A stretch of 64,000 bases of DNA from Haliotis asinina (Eukaryota > Mollusca > Gastropoda > Lepetellida > Haliotidae). Within the stretch, counting starts at the first letter, position 1. Every line of letters begins with the position of its first letter. A program made the position numbers and the translations under genes. The stretch is from NCBI RefSeq assembly GCF_037392515.1, contig NC_090282.1, forward strand, positions 31,295,554 through 31,359,553. Direction: 5' to 3'. Shown here one piece after another: positions 13,201 to 23,523 of this stretch. The notes beneath the pieces are model-generated. The model was not told where the DNA came from. It did no database searches and saw only the letters and a program-made list of their open reading frames with translations.

Positions 13201-16200
13201 CAACGTTACAGTTGCAAGTCCAAGTTTTCCAGGGTTCGAAGAGCGAGGGACAAGAAATTCAACGATATAGGGGAGAAATCGTCTTCTTCATTTCGTCGCC
13301 CCTATGGAGGAAGTAAATGTTCTTAGACATCAGGAAAATCGTCTAGGGGTGGTGGAGGATATAAACGCTGAAGATCAGGTTCAGAATGACTGGAGTCTTC
13401 CACCCCCAGCCATTCCTGTACAACCGTCTCAAGTGGGTGGACGTCTTCAATGCTACTGGGAAAATTGGGGAATCCTCAATGACAACTATGTCATAAATAT
13501 TCTACGAGATGGCTACAAGATTCCACTGGATTCCACTCACAAAACTACCAACTCCCATCATCTATGCAAACAATCAACTAGACAGGTTGATCGATGCTAT
13601 GTCAACACTGTTGCAGAAGGGAGCAATAGAAGTAATACAGCCACAGAATCTAATGGCCGGATTTTACTCTCCAATTTCCCTAGTACGGAAGAAGAATTCC
13701 AGAGAGAAATTCTGTCTCATTTACAATATGAAGGAATTCAACAAAAAAATTCTATGGAAGCCAGAACATTTCAAGATGGTACATCTCCCTCAACTAAGAC
13801 TCTTCATCAGACCAGCGAACTATCTAGCCAGCATAGATCTACAAGATGCATACCTGCATATCCCAATACATTGAGTATCCAGAAAATATCTATGTTTCCT
13901 TTTCAACGGCCAGCATTATCAATGGACAGTCCTGCCATTTGGAATATCTGCGACCCCATGGCTATTTGCACAGATAACCAAGCCCATCATCAATTATCTA
14001 CACCTCAGGGGGCTACTCAGTGCTTATTATCTGGATGACGGGATACAAGCGCATCATTGGAAAAGTCAACTCAGACTACAATTAGACTTCATGATCAGGC
14101 TACTAACACAGCTGGGTTGGTTAGTGAATCACCTAATGTCAGAATTGGAACCTCAACAAGATATCAAATTCCTTGGGATTCGTTTCATCACTACATTGAA
14201 TCAGATTGTAGTTCCGGAGGACCGGTGGGTCAAGATTCAAGAAATAATAACGCAAGCTCTACTCTCTCCACTAACACTTCAACAGTGGCAGTGTCTATTA
14301 GGCCTCCTCACATCAGCGCAAGATATGACCAGAAGAGGAAGACTGCAGTTGCATCCCTTACAACGATTTTGAATCTTCATCTCAACAACAGAGGACAGAT
14401 TCCGCTCCCAGACAGTCTGAAGCCTTTTCTGATGTGGCAGACTTGCCGATCGAATGTCTGTGCAGCAACCTACATGTTAGAGCCGGTATTCAACAACCAC
14501 CTTTACGCAGACGCATCTCTACAAGGATGGGAAAATGATGTAGCAGTAGGAATCTGGAACAAAGAGGAACAGGCTCTTCACATCAACCAATTGGAAATGA
14601 AAGCGGTCATTCATGCCATCCACCACTGGTCGACAGCTACTCAACAGTAGCGTTTTACATAAACCAACAAAGGTCAACAAGATCGCTGTCTCTCAGCTAC
14701 GCTTAATGTTTCAACTGTTCAACCTAGTCGACAGTCTGAATCTTCAAGTAAAAGCATGTCACATACCAGGGGTCTGCAACGTCATGGTAGACGCCTTATC
14801 TTGTTGCCTGCATCCATCTCCAACAGAATGGATGCTGCATTGGGAAGTGTTTCAACTAATCAGTCAAACTTTCGGATCACCACAAATAGACCTATTTGCA
14901 ACTAGATTCAACAAACAGACAACAACCTTTGTGTCGCCAGTACTGGAACCCTTAACCTGGGCAATGGATGCTCTCAGCATTCCATGGGAAGGACTAAATG
15001 CGTACACATTTCTCCCTCCAGTACTGTTACCAAAAATCAGACAAACAAAGAGGTTACAACTGATATTGGTTGCCCCTTGGTAGCCAATGCGAGATTGGTT
15101 TCGAACACTTATAGGAGAGCTAGGACAATCAAAACTACAGTTACCAGAGTGGAAGAATCTTCTCATTCATCCCCACACAAAACAAGAGCATGGCCAACCG
15201 TCGGTATTCCGTCTTCATGTATGGACCGTATTAAGACTGCAATGCAGAGGATATTCAGCGAGAACAGTCACCTTAGCTTTACGGAAATCCACTCGCACAC
15301 TTTATGATGACAAGTAGAAACGGTTGAGACATGCACCAGGAAAAAGGGATTTTCTGTGAACAAGGCAACTCATCCTCAATTAACAGATTATTTATGCTAT
15401 TTACATCAGTCTACAGGTCTGAAGGGTTCTACATTATCTACATACTTAGCTGCTCTCAGCTCAGTCATCACCATGGGAACAAGGACCAAACTGACTAAAG
15501 TACCAGAGCTCATTGCCTTACTACATTCGTAAGATCAGCAACACAGATTTAGAGCTCCAGCGTGGGATCGAAATATTGTACTCCAACATCTCAAAAGTGA
15601 TACCTATGAACCACTTGATTGAACTTCAGCTGAAATGTTGACTCAAAAGACGCTATTTTTACTTGCCTTGGCTACAGCGGCAAGAATATCAGAAATTCAT
15701 GCTCTAGACTTTAATCGAACAAGCTTGGACACAAGTTACCAGGAAACAGCTCATTTATGTCTAAGATGAGATTTCATAGCAAAGAATCAACTGCCAGTTC
15801 AACCAGATAGACAGTTCCGTATACCGCCTTTGTCTTCAGTCTTAGGACCACATGATACACAAGATTTATCATTATGTCCAGTGAGAGCATTGAAAATATG
15901 CATTGCACGTACCAAGTCTTGAAGACAACAGTTCAAGCGTCTATTTATCCCTATATTTACTGAGACACCCATGGAAGTATCCTGCAACACTATCTCAGTC
16001 TGGACAACCACGGAAGTGTCCTGCAACACTATCTCAGTCTGGATCAAAGCTGTTATACTTAGAGTGTATAAAGCAGCAGGATTAGACCCTCCACGAGCCT
16101 CAGAGTTCTAGCCTCTACACTAGCACTACCTGGTAATTGCTTGCTATCTACTATTATGGAAGGCTGTTTTTGGAGGTCAAATACAGTATTCGCCAACCAT

Positions 16201-19200
16201 TATCTGTGAAACATAGCCACGGGGAAGTCACTGGCATTCATCAGTTTGGGCCACTTGTTGTTGCTCAGCTACTAACAGTTCCCCGATGATGCTGACTTAA
16301 CTCACCCGATCTATCACGTGACTTATGGAAGCCAGACGCTCTGCGGAGTATTTTGGTGGAAAGTCTTGGACAGACTAGCATAAGTGATTATGACCTTATA
16401 TTCATTATGAAGATATTTGAACATGAAGAAAGGTCGCAACTAGTTTCGATTGTTATATCGTGATATTCAGTTGCATCAGAAACTAACAAGACACTACATT
16501 TATTAGTGTCATCACGTATCAGTCAACAAAACCTTTTTTCCTCTGGATGTGATTCTCCCCCAAAATCAACAACGAATATGAGAAGAATAAGACTGAATTA
16601 ACGCCGTTACAAGCGACAGCAGAATCGAGGGTGGCCTGACCCACCGACGTTTCCGTCTGATTCTGTAAGCAATTAAGCATGAGTCAGGATAAGGAAAAAT
16701 ATGTAATGTTCTGAATAAAAATGACATTTTATGCTTATCCCGACTCATGGCGAAAGCCCTCCCAACCGCCCCTCACTGACACACTGAATTCTCACATTCT
16801 TGTTGGGCGATTACAGGAGAGAGTGAAATATCATGGCGTTCAGCTGAACATGTGGAGGGAAAAGGGAGGTAATACTTGGGTGAGTGTGATTTTACGTCTG
16901 CTTCTTTTAGAAGGGAACTTCTAGGGATTTCAGGTGTTCCAGTACCTTCACCAGGAAGAGGAGAGTAAGCAATTAAGCATGAGTCAGGATATGTATAAAA
17001 TATCAATTTTATACAGAAAATTACATAATGCTGTGGATCTATAAGCAACTATCACAGAACTTGGTGAACAAGTGAACAAGTTAACAACATCTCTTATTAG
17101 ATCATGTCTTCCATACATCGCCTGAAGATTTAGACAGCAAATGCCTACTCTTCTTCCACAGTCTCATCAGATCGGCCCTGGGCGTGAGTACGAGAGGGTT
17201 AAGTTCAACACGAAGGGTCGTAGTCCCCTAATCTCTCACTATCTTCACATGAGACAACTGCGGCACTACAAGCAGGCTGGCAGGAAGGTCCGCAGGACAG
17301 AGATATCCCAAGTGCCATATCCTTTTACAGTGACATTTACTGCATCTGAACAGTTTGGATGCGTGCATGTTTGGAGCTGTTACAGCCACATTGTGTTCTT
17401 TGTTTTCTACTCTATTTCATGCTGATACATTTCTTTTGTCCAGACAAAAGCTTGGAAAGATGCCTTAAAGATTATTGGAAAGAGCACAGGAATTAAGATT
17501 GATTACATTAAATTATTTTACAGTTGCTATAGTGAGTTGAAGCAATAGTTCAGTGTTTATATTCAGAAATAGTTGAAGAATTACAGGAATACCCTTCTGG
17601 AACTACTCATGAACACCAGAGACATCTCTGAAAGGAAGGCACAGATGCCCCTGTTGTCAGTTTGTGATGTGTTAAAGTTGTGTCTCTTGGTTCAATCACA
17701 GTTCAGCCAGATCTGCTTCTAGGATTTCACCGAATTGAGAACTGCATCACTTTGGCCTTTTGTCCCATAGGTTACCATTGGCCATAACAGAATAATCCTA
17801 GCATAAGCAGCATGATTTGCCCTACCTTAATATTACATGTTAACAAGAGTAAGACCCGCCATCTACATAATGCCACCAGTTTGTTTCATCTAATGTATAC
17901 ACTATGTTAATCAGTCCTTGAGATGAAATAGAATGCAGACTGGGTTAATATGACATTTTCTTGTGAAAGAAGTTATAAGAATGAGACAAAAGCCACTAAT
18001 TAAGACATGGCCATGCCAGCATCATCCTGGAGTAGTATGACCTTGACCTATTGACTCCAGCAGGCCAGACGTACCAACAGCTGATCCATAACACTTTGGC
18101 ATTGTCTGATGCCCTCAACAAGGAATACCAGAGGTGAGACCATAACTTGAATAATCTAGTTCACACACACTTATACTGACGAACATGTTTAAAAATATTT
18201 CTTGAACAGATTTGTCTTGAAAGTATTTAATCAGAATTGAAAGGTTCTGAAAGCTTACAAAAATTGTGCTTATGCAAACTTCCATTCTACTTAAGGTTGT
18301 ATTCTTTACATATGTATTCACAAACCAGAAAAGACTATTTGATTTACATTCACTTGCAAAGGCTCATGATGATGTACATTTACAATCAGCACTTATATCC
18401 TGTCATCAGGAATCTTTGGTTATGCTATGTTGCCTTTGTTAGCAAAGATAAGTCTGCCCAGTCCCTTCTTGTCATGCCTATCACATGCCTGGATCAAGGA
18501 TAAGGTAGGATTGCTATAATTCTTGGTTGCAGAATTTGTGAAGAGACAAACAATGAGATCTATGAGCTTGAGAGGAAGAAGCGAGACATGAATCGTGAGA
18601 TTGATGCTCTACAGAAGGAGTTGCTGTTTACACGGAATCCATTGGACCTGAAGATTCTCAGTGAAAGAATCATGGAACTTAAGGTATGATGGTGGAGTGA
18701 GTGAGTGAGTTTAGGTTTATGCCGCTTTTTAGCAATACTCCAGCAATATCACAGCAGGGGACACCAGAAAATGGGCTTCATACATTGTGGGGAATTGAAC
18801 CCGGGTCTTCGGCATGACAAGCCAATGCCTAGGCTAACCATTAGGCTACCCCACCGCCGCTGAATGATGGTGGAAATAGGCCACACTGATCACAATGTGT
18901 GTTGCAGATACCATAACTGAAAATCAAGTACAAATGGTTGGGGAAGCTTATTTATCATACAATGGATAATGTTCTCGGCAGGATAAGGCCAACGGATATT
19001 TTCAGTATCCATTGGGGTCATATGTGGATATCGATGCAAACTATAGAGGTCATATGGAAATTTTAGGGACTACTGTCACAGTGTAAACAAACATGGCATC
19101 GAGGGTGAAGGTAGAAATCCATAGTCTTATGAAGATACCAACATCAATTCCTCGACCGACTGTCAGTGTTTGCGAGAGAAGGCCACAGGATGTCACACGA

Positions 19201-21208
19201 ACATTGATAAAGTGTGTTTGTTGTTCTATAGGTTTATGAATGGGTTCCAAACTTCCGCACGAGTTTGTTACTTTTCAAATATAAGCTAAGATTTGTTGAC
19301 AATACCAGGCTCTTTAACATAAAAGCTTAGTGGGAACTAGATAACGTAATGCAGTCAAATGAGTGATCAGTAGAAAATTGTGTCACAGAGTTTGTGATGC
19401 CACATCAAGGCTCGCTAAATACAATGTTTATTCCTAATGGATGATATTAACCATCCCAATATATTTATATTTCTATTCATCTGGCATAAGGTGATGCTCA
19501 ACATGTCAACCTTGTGTTTGCTGCTTTAGATAACACTGGGAGCAGTATTATATCTGTCTGCCAGCACTTGTTAGAGGTTCCTGTATTGTCTGAATATATG
19601 TAGATTCTGAATGGCTGTCATCATGCAGCTTTTTCGCTTTGTTTGTCTAGCATGTCATCTGTTGATGCTGTATGTTGCCATCTAGGACAGTTGTATGCAT
19701 ATCAAAAGTTTGATCAATCATTACACCCCTAATATGAGTGAGTGAGTATAGTTTTACCCTGCTTTTAGCAATATTCCAGCAATATCACAGTGTGGGACAC
19801 CAGAAATGGTTTTCACTCATTGTACGAGTACCAATGAGGTGGGTCTGACACTGCTTAAACATTATTCCAGTTTTGTTATTCACACATGGAAGATACTGTA
19901 TGTGTTACAGTAGTGTAATACTGATAGATGCATGATATCATAACAGTTATGTCACAATGCTAGTACCTCTGTCAGAATGGTATTAGACCTTGCTTGACTC
20001 GCGGAAAGGTGAGAGTCATCTAACCATAAGCACTTTCCATCAATTTACGTTGGAGAGTAATAAAGAGAACATGAAACTCACTTCTGTGAAATACCATTTG
20101 TATTAAAATAGAGAAAGATTTATTATCAATCTTCCTTTTATTCATTTAATACAAATCATTGACTTGTTTAATAAAGATGGAATTACACAGAAGGTTGTCG
20201 AATATCCTCTGTATATCAAAGCCTGTCAGTGTTATGCTGGGAGAAAATCATGAAGAGATGTATATCTCAAACTCCTACTACTTCAGTTAAACCCATAAAA
20301 GGTTATGGTGCTAACAGACCCAGTCTAAGTAAACTTAGTCTCAGTGTATTTCGTTACACCACACACCTGAGTCTAACAAAACCTAGTAGAGGGTCGCATC
20401 AGGTAATCTAAGAGCGACTAATGACCGTCCAATCAAACGCTAGACGGTTAAATAGATTTAACCAATCAGACAACGGCTACTATTTAGGAATCGGAGGGGC
20501 TTTCAAAATATTCAGGTCACTGACACAGATCTCTCTATAAACAAAAATCCGCATATAACACAATTATTTGACCTGCAGTATATACGCTTTCGGGTTTCTG
20601 TTGACATGGTTACAATTAGCTAATATTCCCGCAAGATGACATCCTTGAATGTTTACTCACCGTTGTCATGGTTGTACGTACGCCGTGTGCATCACCCGGA
20701 AACGAGCGTATGCTAAATAGCATTCGGAATCGTTCGGGTATGAACCTTTTCGGGATAAAAAGTTCCAAAGGTATGTGCGAATGCCCACTTTCGTGATTTG
20801 GTAAGCTGTGTTCTGATTGGTCAATCTCAAAGGTTACCTGACGCGACCTCCCATAAGGTTTTGTTAGACTCAGTAGTTGAGTGTAACGAAAAGTACTGAG
20901 GATAAGTTTACTTAGACTGCTAACAGACCTAGAAACATATTGGGGCGAGACATGGATTCCAACCTAGGATAAGTGATATACTGCCCATGATTATTGCTGC
21001 ACCTTTGATGACTAAGTCACTCAAGTTCTGAAATGCTGAACTGTCATGTTGTTTTCAATTCCTATACTTTAAGCTAAAGAATTATGATTTATTGTTAATG
21101 CAGGATAGAGATCGCATGACCCCGCTACTGACGACAGACAGGGATACGCCGGAGTTGTCTGATGACAGCAGCATCAGTTATGATGACAGTGTGGAGGAGA
21201 AGGAATAA
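1218..21208 (+). CDS. FAM227B: FAM227B-like protein, FWWh domain (14 exons)
   Basis: Exons by homology and splice sites: 1218-1352, 2282-2390, 5715-5858, 6593-6663, 7277-7426, 7695-7799, 8480-8584, 9039-9165, 9853-9978, 10513-10706, 17162-17311, 18069-18133, 18533-18683, 21104-21208. Phases agree at every junction and give 1737 nt, or 578 residues plus stop; human FAM227A and FAM227B are about 500-570. The family hallmark DTFWWVFLDRF lies at residues 225-235. The N-terminus has a charged start and EYLQAEGWRDWP; the C-terminus (about 480-540) is Glu/Lys-rich and probably helical. The family's biochemical role is unknown; expression is linked to testis and ciliated cells. GALK2 lies tail-to-tail downstream as in human 15q21, which favours B over A. 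The exon 12 acceptor has a near alternative 5 nt upstream (18064 in place of 18069) that would change phase. Intron 10 is inflated to 6.4 kb by a DIRS element. Confidence 0.86.
2049..2182 (+). mobile_element. SINE family 2 (tRNA-derived head)
   Basis: A tRNA-like A box (GGCGTAGTCTAGTGGTTAAA) is followed by a degenerate B box, the family 2 middle (CCATTTCTGGTGTTCCC) and a tail with GCTGGAATATTGC. It lies in FAM227B intron 1. Confidence 0.75.
2516..2612 (-). mobile_element. SINE family 1 fragment
   Basis: This is the reverse complement of the family 1 3' part: ATTCCAGCTATATGG, then CTGTAAATA and the GACAATCCAGTGATCAAC motif. Both ends are lost. Confidence 0.6.
2629..2825. mobile_element. foldback/MITE-like repeat, copy 1
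   Basis: Inverted arms of about 42 bp (2707-2749 and 2778-2820) share AGAGAAAACAC, GGTAGACAAT and related blocks in opposite orientation. The left flank (2640-2690, with GCTTCATTAAATGATCATCT) and the right arm recur together at 45288-45612, so this is a dispersed family. No transposase is seen. A 112-codon reading frame over this region is not credible as a gene. Confidence 0.55.
4409..5525. repeat. interspersed repeat built of ~170-bp tandem units
   Basis: The element opens with a C-rich/G-rich inverted motif (TATCCCCCCGGGCATGTAAT, then a G run and ATATAG) and ends near GTCATCTTCTGATGACTC. Between them lie about six diverged units of 155-180 bp (near 4460, 4588, 4761, 4940, 5111 and 5283). 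Each carries an AGCACAACTC-like motif, AACTTGGTAGATAT, GTGGTGCCTTTTGC and GGTTTCCATGGAAA. It is non-coding and lies in FAM227B intron 2. I recall similar sequence in other molluscan genomes but know no class for it. Confidence 0.65.
6726..7240. repeat. 32-bp minisatellite, about 16 copies
   Basis: Near-perfect 32-bp units (TGGGATGGTGGATAGCC-type start) run head to tail with two alternating variants in the second half, CTTGACAATGC and CATGGCACAGT. The array ends 36 bp before the acceptor of FAM227B exon 5. Confidence 0.9.
8675..8836 (-). mobile_element. SINE family 2
   Basis: Reverse-complement copy: the tail side GAGTGAGTGTGTTTAGTTTT, then CAGAAATGGGCTTCGCACAT, then the A-box side AACCACCAGGCTACCCAC. 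It is nearly full length and lies in FAM227B intron 7. Confidence 0.8.
9452..9528. repeat. 11-bp short tandem repeat
   Basis: Repeats of GATATGACCAT/GATATGACAAT, about seven copies, lie in FAM227B intron 8. Two more copies of the motif occur at 9764-9786. Confidence 0.85.
11091..11268 (+). repeat. left inverted terminal repeat of the DIRS element
   Basis: This matches the reverse complement of 16804-16991. Shared blocks include GGAACACCTGAAATCCCT, AGTTCCCTTCTAAAAGAAG and CACCCAAGTATTACCT. Confidence 0.85.
16804..16991 (-). repeat. right inverted terminal repeat of the DIRS element
   Basis: Inverted partner of 11091-11268. The outermost motif GCAATTAAGCATGAGTCAGG also occurs just inside the element at 16674-16693, consistent with the internal complementary region DIRS elements use in replication. 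Confidence 0.85.
18693..18862 (-). mobile_element. SINE family 2, near full length
   Basis: Reverse-complement copy starting GTGAGTGAGTGAGTTTAGGT and ending at the tRNA-like head AACCATTAGGCTACCCCACC, with a well-preserved B box (GAATTGAACCCGGGTC in reverse). It begins 10 bp after the donor of FAM227B exon 13. Confidence 0.88.
19733..19860 (-). mobile_element. SINE family 2 fragment
   Basis: The tail and middle are present (GAGTGAGTGAGTATAGTTTT, TAGCAATATTCCAGCAATAT, ACACCAGAAATGG); the tRNA-like head is lost. Confidence 0.75.
20321..20919. mobile_element. Mutator-like (MULE) MITE
   Basis: A 599-bp non-coding element with long inverted ends of about 100 bp. It starts CAGTCTAAGTAAACTTA and ends with the exact inverse TAAGTTTACTTAGACTG; further inside, GTCTAACAAAACCT pairs with AGGTTTTGTTAGAC. 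It is flanked by the identical 10-bp direct repeat CTAACAGACC at 20311-20320 and 20920-20929. Long terminal inverted repeats with a 9-11-bp target duplication are the mark of Mutator-like elements. No transposase is present. It lies in the last intron of FAM227B. Confidence 0.85.
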
Positions 21209-22025
21209 CATCCACATCAGGAAACATGTCTGACAACAGCCATGCACCTCATCTACATGATTCTGAGAGGGGCACACTCTGTCGCCAACTCTGGACAGTC
21301 ATGGGAAACTGACAATCCCCTTACCTGATTTGCAGTCAAAAACAAGAAGGTGTTCATGTTTTGAAAAGAAAGTTCTGTGATTAGGAACATTATGTCTTCA
21401 CTCCATTGTTGGTTCACTTAAAAAAGCCTCTCAAATAACGTACAATGGCATGATAAAAAGTGTAATCAGACACTAATGCCACATAGTGTTATTTTCTACT
21501 GGAACATGTTTTTACATAACAATAACAGAAGCAGTCAACTGAATCATGAAGGAAGCATACATTTTAGAAATACCTTTATTTAGAAACAGTGTACAAAGAT
21601 CATGAAAGGTCTGTATATAAGGAAAACATATTGTTTATAAAACAAAGATCCCTCCTCTATTTACCTCAAACTCAATGCTGTAGTTGTGATATATGTTTTT
21701 GTGTACATATAAAAAAGAATGAAATAAAAAAAATGCCTCTGAGAGTCATGAGTGTTGTGTCAAAACAACAGCTGCCAAAATATAAATGAAAATGCTAATG
21801 AAGACATTATGTCATCAGCCTTGTATGCATGTTTGTGACAAAGGAGTGCAAACACTGAAACACTTCATTAGGAGTTGGGTAATGGATGGACTCAAGCATC
21901 CTTTCATGTCACCAAATTATATTACAAGTATTCTCCCTTAATATAAAAATGCCAGAGTTATTGTACATAAAGCACATCATCACAACCACCTACAATAGTG
22001 ATGGAATGAGTGTTTTCTTTTTTAA

Positions 22026-22340
22026 GCACTCCCTACCACCAACAATATTGAGTGAGTTAGTAGTGTGGTTTAGTATTTAAGCTCCACCTACCGAAAACAA
22101 TAGTGAGTGAGTAGGGTTTAGTTTTTAGGCTTCACCTACCAACAACAATAGTGAGTAAGCGAGTTGGGCTTTATTTTTAAGCACCCCCTACCACTAACAA
22201 TAGTGAGTGATTGGGGTGTAATATTTAAGCTCCACCTACCACCCTACAACAGAGAGTGAGTGAATGGGTTTGTGTTTTTAAGCACCCCCTACCACCAACA
22301 ATAGTGAGTATGTAAGTGAGAGAGTGAGTGGGTTTTAAGT
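22026..22340. repeat. ~50-bp minisatellite with alternating units
   Basis: Six units of 48-57 bp each carry CACCTACC or CCCCCTACC, ACAATAGTGAGTGAG and a T-rich part. Two variants (GCTCCACCTACC and GCACCCCCTACC) roughly alternate, so the working unit may be a dimer. Confidence 0.8.
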
Positions 22341-22374
22341 TGTTTCAATGGCATTTAGAAGTTGGTGCAATCAT

Positions 22375-22439
22375 ACTAAATATGCTTTATGGTTGTGACC
22401 TTGTATAATAAAGAAGTTGAACCATAAAGCATATTTAGT
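22375..22439. repeat. perfect 20-bp inverted repeat, 25-nt loop
   Basis: ACTAAATATGCTTTATGGTT (22375-22394) is exactly reverse-complemented at 22420-22439. A transcript through it would form a stem of miRNA-precursor size. A small foldback element is the other simple reading. Confidence 0.6.
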
Positions 22440-23523
22440 TTGAGTGGGTTTTAGTTTTTAAACAATAATCTACTGGTTTGTCTCTCTATTTGTTAAACCA
22501 AACGTATGCTTATTTGACACTATTGGAATGCATAACATGTAGAACAGTGAAAGTAAAATATAGAATCACTGTAGAGAAAACCGAGTGCTCATATCCTAAT
22601 CTCAAAACATTATTTATTCAGTGCGTTCTTCACTCATAACTTCCCAAAGTGATACCATTTTAGGTATCACTGACAATACTATAACATTCTACTCTTCCTA
22701 GAAGAGTGTATTGAAGGATAGACAGATTCACTACCACATTAAATATACAAGGACTCTCAGACACTAGCCACAACAAAACAAATCTTTCCTCGTAACTGTG
22801 ATCCTCCTTTCATACAACTACAATAAAGCTAAATACAATAAAGCCAAATTACCTTCTGAATGCATCTTCCCTCACAACTAGTCTACAATGGCACCGAACA
22901 CAGGACTACATTCTGTCCACCTTGATATATAACTTATTTCACATCACAGCTGAACAATGTGTTAAAAAGAATGAGATAATTTCAGCTCTGTAGATCTACT
23001 GGTATCCATATGATACAGCCTGTCCTTTGTTCTAAATATTAACCAATCCTCTGGAGGATTAGTAGAATTCCAGTTTCCAATTCTTGCCAAAACAGGGTGG
23101 AACTTTGCGGTTGGATGACAGCGCCACCAGTGGCTAAAAAGTGTCATGGCCATCCAATACCTGTACTCAGATTCCATCTGGTGGAGCAGAGTCACCATAA
23201 TCCAACTGATAATCAAGATATTATTGTAAAATAAAAGGCGTTACCTTATGAAGTGCAACAGGTTATTTGAGTGCCTTGATAAATAACATGAAATGGTTTT
23301 GAAAATATCTGATGCCTAGTTGACTGTACTCTCCAAGTCTTCACTGCAGTAATAATGTGATGCCAAGATGTGTGGAACTTGACTTAAACAGTCAGTTTAC
23401 TCCCAAGGAACATGATATTAACCATACAAGCTGACACAAAATTTCACATAGTAACAGGCAAGGGAACAATGTGGCCATTTTAGAGAGAAGTACAAGGCAC
23501 TTGTTGCAGTTTGGGGACATCTT

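Larger units (their letters stand above)
11091..16991 (+). mobile_element. DIRS-type tyrosine-recombinase retrotransposon fossil
   Basis: This is a 5.9-kb retroelement of the DIRS order in FAM227B intron 10, in the host gene's orientation. It is bounded by inverted rather than direct terminal repeats of about 180 bp (11091-11268 and 16804-16991, roughly 85-88% alike by eye), typical of DIRS1-like elements. Parts in order are a gag-like Ser/Arg-rich region (about 11450-13330), a reverse transcriptase (about 13470-14050, with LASIDLQDAYLHIPI), RNase H and the DIRS-type connecting region (about 14060-15080, with YADASLQGW), and a tyrosine recombinase (about 15330-16120, with ATAARISEIHALD). A segment just inside the right terminus (about 16665-16760) repeats end sequence, as an internal complementary region would. 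The element is clearly broken, with on the order of ten interruptions, so it is old and inactive. Confidence 0.88.
21209..23523. other. convergent 3' region of FAM227B and GALK2
   Basis: Non-coding. AATAAA at 21723 and 22407 are possible plus-strand polyadenylation signals for FAM227B. TTTATT near 22611 reads AATAAA on the minus strand and suits GALK2. The region also holds a dimeric minisatellite (22026-22340) and a perfect 20-bp hairpin (22375-22439). Confidence 0.5.

Noticed and set aside
13304-14038. The longest open frame in the retroelement (244 codons)
   Set aside because: It is not the conserved reverse transcriptase frame and belongs to the fossil element, not to a host gene.
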